Source of the DNA: DATLYH01 sp035575035
Lineage (GTDB): Bacteria; Planctomycetota; Planctomycetia; Gemmatales; Gemmataceae
Assembly: GCA_035575035.1 (NCBI GenBank)
Contig: DATLYH010000402.1
Location: forward strand, 1-32,453
Reading direction: 5' to 3'
Length of the DNA stretch: 32,453 nucleotides
In this document: in pieces, positions 1-6,585 of the stretch
Numbering within the stretch: position 1 is the first letter of the stretch
Layout: every line of letters begins with the position of its first letter
Made by a program: the position numbers and the translations under genes
Notes under the pieces: model-generated
The model's input: the letters and a program-made list of their open reading frames with translations, nothing else
What the model was told of the DNA's origin: nothing
Database searches by the model: none

Positions 1-1
1 T

Positions 2-649
2 GAGATCAGCTATGCGGCCAACTGGCAGTTGTTCCAGCAGCCGACCAAGGCGAGTCCGACGGCGCCGCAGGCGTATGCGGCCATTCCGCGGTCGATGACC
101 GATGGCACCAGCAACGTGGTGATGTTTGCCGAGATCTACCAACTCTGCAACACCAACTCCACCCGCCGGTGGCGGAACACCGCCTGGATCGGCGACCCCG
201 TGCCCCAGGCTGGCACCATGCACATCATCGGCATCACCAACTCGGCAACTGCTTTGAGCCGCAACCAGCCGGGCGGTGCCCGACCTGACAACCACTGGCG
301 GAACGTGGCGACGTTTAACCGGATTCCGCCGACCCGGACGGCCCCTAACCCGGCCATCTCCAATATTCCGCTGCAATCCAACGTCAACACCCGAAATTCG
401 GGCAGCCTGGACCAGGTATTCCAGACGGCGCCGCGGAACAACCTGGCCCCGACAGGGAGCCAGACGTGGCCGCCCACCGACAACCGCGGTGGTTGCAATC
501 CGCAGCTGGCGCAGACGCCGCATGCCGGGGGAATGCTGGTCTGCCTCGGCGATGCCAGCGTCCGCTCCCTGCAATCCTCGATGAGCTTGACCACCTGGCG
601 ACGGGTGATCACCCCCGCCGACGGCGTGGTCCTCGGTCCCGACTGGTGA
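2..649 (+). CDS. DUF1559 domain protein, C-terminal part (5' end outside window)
   Basis: The reading frame is open from the left edge, so only the last 215 or so residues are present. The motif DGTSNVVMFAE and the ending, where a His is followed nine residues later by Asp (HAGGMLVCLGDA), match the C-terminal half of the DUF1559 family, whose H-X9-DG signature gives it its usual name; here the final Gly is Ala. Full-length members usually begin with a type IV pilin-like methylation helix and are thought to be exported pseudopilin-like surface proteins, but that end is outside the window. They occur in large paralogous sets in Planctomycetes and no precise function is established. A strong hairpin terminator follows 80 bases after the stop. 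Confidence 0.88.
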   Translation, partial: EISYAANWQLFQQPTKASPTAPQAYAAIPRSMTDGTSNVVMFAEIYQLCNTNSTRRWRNTAWIGDPVPQAGTMHIIGITNSATALSRNQPGGARPDNHWRNVATFNRIPPTRTAPNPAISNIPLQSNVNTRNSGSLDQVFQTAPRNNLAPTGSQTWPPTDNRGGCNPQLAQTPHAGGMLVCLGDASVRSLQSSMSLTTWRRVITPADGVVLGPDW

Positions 650-730
650 GCGGAACAACGGTCGTTTCGGGTGTGCCCCGGAGGGGTCGGCAGGCCACCG
701 GCCCGACCTGACCGCGGCACACTGCCCTGG

Positions 731-775
731 CCGGGCAAGGAGATCCCCGCTCTCCTTGCCCGGTTCTCTTTTCTC
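731..775 (+). terminator. Rho-independent terminator after the DUF1559 gene
   Basis: A perfect 13-bp stem (CCGGGCAAGGAGA at 731-743 pairing with TCTCCTTGCCCGG at 751-763) with a 7-base loop is followed by the T-rich run TTCTCTTTTCTC. It lies between the DUF1559 stop and the promoter-like sequence of the next gene, and is the clearest intrinsic terminator in the window. Confidence 0.85.
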
Positions 776-799
776 CCCCCCCCGGCCTAATGACCGCGG

Positions 800-805
800 T
801 ACAAT
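800..805 (+). promoter_or_regulatory. Candidate -10 element (TACAAT) for the MaoC gene
   Basis: TACAAT lies 43 bases before the chosen ATG and just after the terminator of the preceding gene. No convincing -35 box is seen: the bases about 17 upstream are all C. Similar TACAAT/TATAAT boxes lie about 40 bases before three other genes in the window. Confidence 0.4.
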
Positions 806-848
806 GCCCCCGGACCGCCCCATCGCGCGGGCGGACAAGGGAGTTGCC

Positions 849-1313
849 ATGCCACTGCGGGTTATCGACCGTGTTCCGGAGTTGAAGGCCCTTGTCGGCC
901 AGGAGATCGGCGTCAGCGATTGGCTAGAAATTAGCCAGGCACGCATCAACGCCTTCGCCGACGTCACCGGGGACCACCAATGGATTCACCTTGACGCCGA
1001 GCATTGCCGGGCCGAGTCGCCCTACGGCACCCCGATTGCGCACGGCTTCCTCACCCTGTCGTTGCTGAGCTGCCTGCACGCCCAGGCGGTGCAGGTCCGG
1101 GCCGGCTTCTCCCGCGCGATTAACTACGGCCTGAACCGCGTCCGCTTCCCTGCTCCCGTGCCTGCCGGCGCGCGCATCCGTGCCCATTTCGTCTTGCAAG
1201 AGGTGGGCGAAATCGAGGGCGGCCTCCAGCTCAACTGGCTCGTCACCGTGGAAGGAGAAGGTCAACCCAAGCCGGCGCTGGTCGCCGAGTGGCTGATCCG
1301 TCTGTATCGCTGA
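849..1313 (+). CDS. MaoC family (R)-specific enoyl-CoA hydratase-like protein
   Basis: The 154-residue protein is a single hot-dog fold MaoC-like dehydratase. The hydratase-2 signature is visible as FADVTGDHQWIH, with the expected catalytic Asp42 and His47, followed by the conserved GTPIAHGFL segment. The family adds or removes water at the 2,3 double bond of acyl-CoA (or acyl-ACP) thioesters and acts in fatty acid metabolism, beta-oxidation side routes or PHA precursor supply; substrate cannot be told from sequence. The ATG at 849 is preferred over an in-frame ATG at 756 because AAGGGAG precedes it at 838-844, the family's N-terminus begins here, and the upstream ATG falls inside the terminator. 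It appears to be transcribed alone. Confidence 0.88.
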   Translation: MPLRVIDRVPELKALVGQEIGVSDWLEISQARINAFADVTGDHQWIHLDAEHCRAESPYGTPIAHGFLTLSLLSCLHAQAVQVRAGFSRAINYGLNRVRFPAPVPAGARIRAHFVLQEVGEIEGGLQLNWLVTVEGEGQPKPALVAEWLIRLYR

Positions 1314-1340
1314 GGGATGTCTCACCAGGCATTTCGAGGT

Positions 1341-1396
1341 ACGACGAGCCCGGAGCGGCCGCGACGGGGACGACGAGCCCGGGCGGCCGCGACGGG
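1341..1396 (+). repeat. Two tandem copies of the GACGAGCCCG...GCGACGGG repeat
   Basis: Two adjacent units (1341-1369 and 1370-1396) share ACGACGAGCCCGG and GGCCGCGACGGG; the second has lost two bases. The same family, with consensus near GAGCCCGAAGCGTNAGCGACGGG, recurs at 17,074-17,140 (opposite orientation) and 26,729-26,852. It sits in the gap between the MaoC gene and the next gene. Confidence 0.8.
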
Positions 1397-1459
1397 TAAT
1401 GCAACCGCGTCCCGTCGCTCAGCATATTGACCCCAACGAAAGGACCCGGCACCAGCAGC

Positions 1460-1521
1460 TCCAGACGAAGCACTCCCCGGAGACGACGCGTCCAGACGAA
1501 GCACTCCCCGGAGACGACGCG
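1460..1521 (+). repeat. Perfect 31-bp tandem duplication
   Basis: The 31-bp unit beginning TCCAGACGAAGCACTCCCCG occurs twice head to tail without mismatch (1460-1490 and 1491-1521), ending about 40 bases before the isomerase start codon. Identity of the copies suggests a recent duplication. The sequence differs from the GAGCCCG family, although the period is the same. Confidence 0.85.
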
Positions 1522-1564
1522 CTGGCTACTTTCCCTCCCGCGGGTTCTCCTTTAGCATGAGGGC

Positions 1565-2389
1565 ATGAAGATATGCATCAGCGAAGCAACCACCATGCCC
1601 GGTACTTTTGCTGAGGATGTCGCCGCCTATGCGGACGCCGGCTGTCCGGCCATGGAGGTCTGGTTGACCAAGCTGGAGCAGCATCTCCAGAAGCACTCCG
1701 CCGCCGACACCCGCAAGCTGCTTGAAGACCGGGGGATGACTCTGGCCGCCGCCTCGTACCAGGGGGGACTGCTTCTTTCTCAGGGCGAGCCGCGGCAGGC
1801 GCACGTCGATCACTTCCGCCGCCGCCTCGACCTTTGCCAGTTCTTCGGCATCCCGACGTTGGTGGTGGCCGCCGACTTCGCCGAGGCGGTGGACCGGGCC
1901 CGGGTGGAGCGGGCCGTCGAGTCCCTCAGACAAGCAGCGCAATGGGCCGCTGCCTTTGGCGTGCGCCTAGCCCTGGAGTTCCACGGCCGGGCGCCGTTCT
2001 GCTCCAGCCTGGACACGGCCCTGGCCCTGGTGGCCCAGTGCGGCGAGCCCAATGTCGGCGTCAACCTCGACGTTTTCCACTACTACGTCGGCCCGAGCAA
2101 GTTCGAGGACCTGGCCCTGCTGACGCCGGACAACCTGGCCTTCGTCCAGGTCTCGGACCTGGCGGGCGTGCCGCGCGAGCTGGCCGCTGACTCCGACCGC
2201 GTCCTGCCCGGCGATGGCGACTTCCAGCTGCGGCCGATCATCCAGCACCTTCGCTCGCTGGGCTATCAGGGCTGGGTGTCGCTGGAATTGATGAACCCGG
2301 TTCTCTGGCAGGTAAAGGCGACTCAGGTGGCGGAGTTAGGTTATGCCGCCGTGCGGCGGCTTCTGGAGCCGGAGCCGCTTACGGCTTAA
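1565..2389 (+). CDS. Sugar phosphate isomerase/epimerase (xylose isomerase-like TIM barrel)
   Basis: The 274-residue protein has the AP-endonuclease-2 / xylose isomerase-like TIM barrel pattern. Likely divalent-metal ligands lie at the expected strand ends: Glu138 (LALEFHG), Asp169 with His172 (NLDVFHYY), Asp198 (VQVSDL) and Glu241 (VSLELMN). The family includes hydroxypyruvate isomerases, IolE/IolI-type and tagatose/psicose epimerases; nothing here fixes the substrate. There is no usual Shine-Dalgarno spacing: GAGGGC abuts the ATG. A TAGCAT hexamer at 1553-1558 would place a transcription start on or next to the A of the ATG, so the mRNA may be leaderless. The gene stands alone, between a repeat-filled gap and the QEGLA gene. 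Confidence 0.85.
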   Translation: MKICISEATTMPGTFAEDVAAYADAGCPAMEVWLTKLEQHLQKHSAADTRKLLEDRGMTLAAASYQGGLLLSQGEPRQAHVDHFRRRLDLCQFFGIPTLVVAADFAEAVDRARVERAVESLRQAAQWAAAFGVRLALEFHGRAPFCSSLDTALALVAQCGEPNVGVNLDVFHYYVGPSKFEDLALLTPDNLAFVQVSDLAGVPRELAADSDRVLPGDGDFQLRPIIQHLRSLGYQGWVSLELMNPVLWQVKATQVAELGYAAVRRLLEPEPLTA

Positions 2390-2550
2390 CGGCGCCAGGC
2401 CGCGAGCGGCGCCGGGCCAGTTCCCTCTGGACCCATCCGGCGGGCTGCGTTACAAGGAAGAAAGGAGGCCCGGGGGACGTCCTCCGGGAGTCCGCGTGAG
2501 GGAACCAGGGAAGAAGGGGCTCCCACGCAGCCCCGGCAAGCCACGCCACG

Positions 2551-3879
2551 ATGGGTAAAGTCTCCGGCATAACCGCCCGCAACGGGCAGACACAACGGCC
2601 GCTCAACGCCTACGAAAGCATGGTTCGTGCCCTCAGCGACCGTCTGGTTGAGGCGCAGCGGCCCATCCGCATTCTCGATGCCATCAAGTGGGATGACGAC
2701 ATTGAACGCGCTTTCTTCGCGAAGGGCTGCCGTGAGCTGCCGCCGGTCACTCGCGAGTACTACCTCTCCCGCCCGCTCCCCTTTGACCCCCAGCAAAAGC
2801 TGCACGAGTTCCATCAGATCGAGCGCGACATCCGCCGGCAGCTCGGCGAGTTCAACGCGCCGGGCCAGATCATGGCCCGCATGTGCCAGGAGTACCGCGA
2901 GGTCGTTCACCTGCTGATGCACCGTGGCACGCCGCTCTTCGCGGAAATCTCGGAGCGGCTCTACGGCAGTGCCAGCGACAGCTTCCACGCCGGCGATCCC
3001 AACCTGGCCGACCTCGGCCACATGATGTCCGACATCCTGGACAACCTCTCCCACGAAACCATCTTCGGCAACCATGAGCCGACCGTGGACGCCCGCCAGG
3101 CGGTGGAGGTACTTTCCAGCCGGCTGCGGGAATACTTCCAGGACCCCGCGGCGGTACGGGTGCAGCTGTCCGACGGCATTGTCGCCGATGCGGCGGCCGG
3201 CAGCGACTACATCAAGATCCGCGGCGACGCCCGTTTCACGGCCCGGCAGCTGCGGCTGCTGGAAGTCCACGAAGGCTGGGTCCACCTCGGCACGACGCTG
3301 AACGGCCAGCTGCAACCGGTCTGCACCTTCCTCGGCAAGGGCCCCCCCTCCGCGACCATCACCCAGGAAGGGCTGGCCGTCTTGACCGAGGTTGTCGCCT
3401 TCGCCTCGCACCCGGGCCGGGTCCGCCGGCTGACCAACCGCATCGAGGGGGTGGCGATGGCCGAGGCGGGGGCCAACTTCCTCGAGGTCTATCGTTACTT
3501 CCTCGACGAGGGCTACGACTCGCGCGAGAGCTACCAGCACAGCATGCGCATCTTCCGCGGCAGCCTGCCGGAAGGATGTGGACCGTTCACCAAGGACCTC
3601 TGCTACAGCAAGGGCTTTGTGATGGTCTACAACTTCATCCGCCAGGCCGTCAGTCGGGGGATGGTCCGGCGAGTGCCGCTGCTGTTCTGTGGCAAGACGA
3701 CGCTGGCCGACATCAAGACGCTGGCCCAGTTGGTGGACGAGGGACTGGTGGTGCTGCCGCGCTACCTACCGCCGCAGTTCGCCGATCTGCACGCCTTGAC
3801 CGCCTGGCTCTGCTACGCCAACTTCCTCAACCGTCTGTCGCTGAAGCGCATCGAGGAGGACTACGCGGGGCTGTTCTAG
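2551..3879 (+). CDS. QEGLA-motif DUF1704 protein (MATCAP-like putative metallopeptidase)
   Basis: The 442-residue protein carries the family's naming motif TQEGLAVLTEV (Gln272 to Ala276) and, 27 residues earlier, HEGWVHLG with His240, Glu241 and His245. This HExxxH...E arrangement matches the DUF1704/TIGR02421 family, sometimes labelled flavohemoglobin-expression-modulating, and the distantly related eukaryotic tubulin tyrosine carboxypeptidases (MATCAP). By that relationship a zinc-dependent carboxypeptidase activity is plausible, but the bacterial substrate is unknown. No signal peptide or membrane segment is seen, so it is probably cytoplasmic. No clear ribosome binding site precedes the ATG. 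The last 15 codons (LSLKRIEEDYAGLF then stop) occur again, with only synonymous changes, at 4081-4125. Confidence 0.82.
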   Translation: MGKVSGITARNGQTQRPLNAYESMVRALSDRLVEAQRPIRILDAIKWDDDIERAFFAKGCRELPPVTREYYLSRPLPFDPQQKLHEFHQIERDIRRQLGEFNAPGQIMARMCQEYREVVHLLMHRGTPLFAEISERLYGSASDSFHAGDPNLADLGHMMSDILDNLSHETIFGNHEPTVDARQAVEVLSSRLREYFQDPAAVRVQLSDGIVADAAAGSDYIKIRGDARFTARQLRLLEVHEGWVHLGTTLNGQLQPVCTFLGKGPPSATITQEGLAVLTEVVAFASHPGRVRRLTNRIEGVAMAEAGANFLEVYRYFLDEGYDSRESYQHSMRIFRGSLPEGCGPFTKDLCYSKGFVMVYNFIRQAVSRGMVRRVPLLFCGKTTLADIKTLAQLVDEGLVVLPRYLPPQFADLHALTAWLCYANFLNRLSLKRIEEDYAGLF

Positions 3880-3954
3880 CGCGCCCTGACGCCGCTCGCC
3901 TTCGGCTCACGGCCAAACGGGAGGGGAGCGCTCATCACCCGTTCCAAGTGCGCC
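3833..3954 (+). repeat. Copy 1 of a duplicated junction: QEGLA gene tail plus isomerase gene tail
   Basis: This segment and 4079-4203 are diverged direct repeats offset by 246 bases. Copy 1 contains the true end of the QEGLA gene (to 3879). Its right part, read on the minus strand, gives AHLERVMSAP, which parallels AYLEGVMTAS at the end of the minus-strand isomerase gene ending at 4160. It is therefore a second, degraded tail of that gene. Confidence 0.8.
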
Positions 3955-4078
3955 CCCCCACGTTGTGGCATGGTCTCCGGACCATGCCACGGCCGCGGAC
4001 CGCAGGTCTCCCCTCCCCCCGGCCAGGGAGTTCTGCGGTCACGCCGAGGGGCCCGGTCGGGAGACCGGGCCCCAACCA
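3955..4078. repeat. Double-hairpin REP-like element between the duplicated tails
   Basis: Two perfect 11-bp hairpins with 4-base loops lie in 124 bases: GTGGCATGGTC/GACCATGCCAC (3965-3975 and 3980-3990) and GGGGCCCGGTC/GACCGGGCCCC (4048-4058 and 4063-4073). The inner stem ends GGTC/GACC are shared, which resembles the paired hairpins of bacterial interspersed mosaic elements. There is no coding content and no T-run after either stem. Confidence 0.7.
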
Positions 4079-4080
4079 GT

Positions 4081-4125
4081 CTGTCGCTGAAGCGCATCGA
4101 GGAGGACTACGCCGGCCTGTTCTAG
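4081..4125 (+). pseudogene. Detached second tail of the QEGLA gene (15 codons)
   Basis: The 45 bases encode LSLKRIEEDYAGLF plus stop, identical in protein to the end of the intact gene at 3835-3879. The DNA differs only at synonymous third positions (GCG/GCC, GGG/GGC). No start precedes it, so this is a gene fragment. Synonymous-only change suggests that it came from a functional, diverged allele. It forms the left part of copy 2 (4079-4203), whose right part is the real end of the minus-strand gene. Confidence 0.75.
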
Positions 4126-4159
4126 CGCTGCCGCCCGCGCTGGCCTTCGGCTCGCCGGA

Positions 4160-5050
4160 CTACATGGGAGAGGAGGCAGTCATCACCCCTTCCAGGTAGG
4201 CCCTCGCCTGGGGCACCTCGCTGGGCTGCAAATGCTCCAGGATCAGCGGCGCCTGGGGTTGGTGGCGGTCCAGCAGCCGCAGGAACAACCCGTAGTCGAG
4301 AAGGCCCCGGCCGGCCCGCGGCGTGCTCACCTCGCCCCCCGCGATGCGGATGTCCTTGGCATGGACCACCGGGGTCCACCGGCCGAGCTGCTCCACCATC
4401 TGCTCCAGCCAGTCGGCGAACCTCGCACACAAATCCTGAATGGAAGCGGCGGCCGCCGCTCCCAATAGAAAGTTGACCGGGTCCATGATGAAACCGAGGT
4501 TCGGGTGGTCCAGCTCGTGGCGCAGCCGCACAGCGTCCTCGACTGTGGCCAGCACCTGAACTGGGTCCGCCTTGAGCAGCAGCGTCACGCCGTGCTCGGC
4601 CGCCACGGCCAGCGCCTCGCTCACAATCAAGCGTAGCTCCGTCCAGGCGGCGCGCGACCGGTTCGGCCCGTAGGGCAGCCAGGGGCTCTTGGGGCTCAGA
4701 CTGCCGGTCTCGGTGATGACCCGGTCGGTACCGAAGTCCCGGCAGTGGCGGATCAGAGCGTGCAGGCGGATGATCCCTCGGTGCCGGCGGCCAAGGTCGG
4801 GGTCCATCAGGTTGGTGGAAGCAGCCAGAGCGGCGATCTGGATACCGGCGTCCCGGAACGGTTCGGCGGCCCGGCGGCAGCGCTCGGGCGTGATCTGGCC
4901 GGGCTCCTGGAAGATCAGGCCGGGGAAGTTCGGCGTCAGTTGCACGCAGGTCAGTCCGTTCCGGCGGCAGGCCTCCGCCACCGCCGCCGGCGGGCCGCGG
5001 AACAGATGCGAGTGAACACCCAGGGGATGAATCATGATCGGAGGTGCCAT
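4160..5050 (-). CDS. Sugar phosphate isomerase/epimerase-like TIM-barrel protein
   Basis: The 296-residue protein shows the xylose isomerase-like barrel pattern: Asp190 (IMDPVNF), His230 and Asp232 (VVHAKD) and Glu272 (LILEHL) fit the metal and catalytic positions. The strand that usually ends in the first Glu ligand reads LLLKADP, with Lys160 where Glu is expected, so metal binding may be altered or supplied by Glu114 (ITETGS). Substrate is unknown. It is distinct in sequence from the isomerase at 1565-2389. The ATG at 5050 follows a weak GGA-rich leader; an ATG at 5035 is possible. The gene is divergent from the amidohydrolase and convergent with the QEGLA gene, and its 3' end belongs to the duplicated junction described at 3833-4203. 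Confidence 0.8.
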   Translation of the reverse strand: MAPPIMIHPLGVHSHLFRGPPAAVAEACRRNGLTCVQLTPNFPGLIFQEPGQITPERCRRAAEPFRDAGIQIAALAASTNLMDPDLGRRHRGIIRLHALIRHCRDFGTDRVITETGSLSPKSPWLPYGPNRSRAAWTELRLIVSEALAVAAEHGVTLLLKADPVQVLATVEDAVRLRHELDHPNLGFIMDPVNFLLGAAAAASIQDLCARFADWLEQMVEQLGRWTPVVHAKDIRIAGGEVSTPRAGRGLLDYGLFLRLLDRHQPQAPLILEHLQPSEVPQARAYLEGVMTASSPM

Positions 5051-5097
5051 CGCGATCGGAACCGACGATCCTCAGCCACACCCTTCCGGATGACGGT

Positions 5098-5103
5098 TAT
5101 AAT
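5098..5103 (+). promoter_or_regulatory. Consensus -10 element (TATAAT) for the amidohydrolase gene
   Basis: A perfect TATAAT lies in the divergent gap, 40 bases before the ATG at 5144. The hexamer 17 bases upstream (GCCACA, 5075-5080) keeps only the ACA half of a -35 box. Its place rules out the in-frame ATGs at 5090 and 5102, which would lie at or upstream of the expected transcription start. Confidence 0.5.
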
Positions 5104-5143
5104 GCGGTTGGGGCCTGTCCACAAGTTCCCGGACGAGGACGGC

Positions 5144-6508
5144 ATGGCCGAGGAGCGTGAGCCCTGGACCCTGACGGCGCGCTGGCTATTCCCCGTTTCC
5201 GGCCCGCCGCTGGAGCGAGGAACCATCACCATCGAGGGGGACCACATTGTCGCCGTGGAGCCGCAAGGCCGACGGCATGCCGATCTGGACCTGGGCAATG
5301 CCGCCATCCTGCCGGGACTGGTCAACGCCCACACTCACCTGGACCTGAGCGGGATGCGGGGTCTGGCCCCGCCGTCGCCTGACTTCACCGCCTGGCTGCG
5401 GCAGGTGATCGCTTACCGCCGCAGTCGCCCACCGGAGCAGGTGCAGGCCGACATCCGCGCCGGGCTGGAGGAATGTCTGCGCTTGGGCACGACGCTGGTC
5501 GGGGACATCGCGAGCGAGGGGGCCAGTTGGGATGCACTGGCCGGCGCCCCGCTGCGGGCTGTGGTTTACCGCGAATTACTCGGTCTCCCCCCGGAGCGCG
5601 CCGAGCAGGCCCTGGCAAGCGCGAAGACCTGGTTGGAGACGCACCCGGCCACGGCCACCTGCCGCTCCGGCCTCAGCCCGCATGCGCCCTACAGTGTCCG
5701 CCACAGCCTGTTTGCCCGGTCCGCCTGGCTGGCGTGGGGCCACGACGCACCCCTGGCTGTTCATCTGGCCGAGTCCCGGGAGGAGCTGGAACTCCTACGC
5801 CACCGCCGCGGCCCTTTGGTGTCGCTCCTCTGCGAACGGGGGGTCTGGTCACCGGGCGGCTTGGTCTCCAGCCCGACCCAGGTGATGCGGCTCTGCAAGG
5901 CGGCAGGGACAAGGCTGTTTATTCACGGCAACTATCTCTCCCCGGGCACACGGTTCGCGCGAGCGGCCAGCCTCATCTACTGCCCGCGCACGCACGCTGC
6001 TTTCGGCCATCCGCCGCACCCGTGGCGCGAGTTTCTGAAGCGCGGTGTCCGCGTCGCGCTCGGCACCGACAGCCTGGCGTCCAATCCTGATCTCGACCTG
6101 CTCGCCGAGGCGCGCTTCTTGCACCAGCGCCACCCCGACGTGCCCGGCGAAGTGCTGCTGCGCATGGCGACCCTCTCTGGCGCCGAGGCGCTGGGCTGGG
6201 CCGACCAGACCGGCAGCCTCGAACCGGGCAAGTCGGCCGACCTGGTCGTAGTCCCGCTGCCCGATGAAGACCGTGCTGACCCGCATGCGCTGGTGCTGGG
6301 GTCGGCGCAGCCGGTGCGGTCGGTCTTGTGGCGGGGCCAGTGGGTGTCGCCCCCCTCACCCCTCCCCCTCTCCCCCGAAGCGGGGGCGAGGGGAACAATC
6401 GCTTCCCTCACCTCTCCCCCGAAGCGGGGGCGAGGGGAGCAATCGCTTCCCCCCTCTCCCCCCTTGGGGGGAGAGGGTTGGGGTGAGGGGGGCGGCGTGG
6501 TGCCTTGA
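5144..6508 (+). CDS. Amidohydrolase (cytosine deaminase/chlorohydrolase-like) with element-derived tail
   Basis: The 454-residue protein belongs to the TRZ/ATZ-type metal-dependent deaminase/hydrolase branch of the amidohydrolase superfamily. Visible metal ligands are His63 and His65 (NAHTHLD), His207 (VHLAESREE) and Asp309 (GTDSLAS); His261 (IHGNY) fits the conserved second-shell or catalytic position. Such enzymes deaminate or dechlorinate aminopurine-like or related rings; S-adenosylhomocysteine and aminodeoxyfutalosine deaminases are alternatives that cannot be separated here. The start follows GAGG at 5135-5138 and a TATAAT box. The enzyme proper ends near residue 401 (LWRGQWVS). The remaining 53 or so residues, rich in Pro, Gly, Ser and Arg, are encoded by a repeat element at 6348-6494 and probably form a disordered tail. 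Confidence 0.85.
   Translation: MAEEREPWTLTARWLFPVSGPPLERGTITIEGDHIVAVEPQGRRHADLDLGNAAILPGLVNAHTHLDLSGMRGLAPPSPDFTAWLRQVIAYRRSRPPEQVQADIRAGLEECLRLGTTLVGDIASEGASWDALAGAPLRAVVYRELLGLPPERAEQALASAKTWLETHPATATCRSGLSPHAPYSVRHSLFARSAWLAWGHDAPLAVHLAESREELELLRHRRGPLVSLLCERGVWSPGGLVSSPTQVMRLCKAAGTRLFIHGNYLSPGTRFARAASLIYCPRTHAAFGHPPHPWREFLKRGVRVALGTDSLASNPDLDLLAEARFLHQRHPDVPGEVLLRMATLSGAEALGWADQTGSLEPGKSADLVVVPLPDEDRADPHALVLGSAQPVRSVLWRGQWVSPPSPLPLSPEAGARGTIASLTSPPKRGRGEQSLPPSPPLGGEGWGEGGGVVP
6348..6494. mobile_element. 147-bp MITE-like element with perfect 15-bp terminal inverted repeats
   Basis: The ends CGCCCCCCTCACCCC (6348-6362) and GGGGTGAGGGGGGCG (6480-6494) are perfect inverted repeats. Inside are two 44-bp tandem units starting at 6368 and 6412, each with a CCCCCGAAGCGGGGG hairpin, and a further hairpin CCCTCTCCCCCC/GGGGGGAGAGGG around 6452-6477. 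The element lies entirely within the 3' end of the amidohydrolase frame. It encodes no transposase; mobility is inferred only from the terminal repeats and resemblance to GC-rich dispersed repeats of this phylum. Confidence 0.72.
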
Positions 6509-6585
6509 AATCGGGCCCGGGCGGCTGTATCAAACCAGCGGGAGACCGCGGCACACCGGCCGGGCTCCCGGAGTGAAAAGCGACA

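Noticed and set aside
2386..3540. Long minus-strand open frame opposite the QEGLA gene
   Set aside because: Antisense shadow of a gene with clear family motifs.
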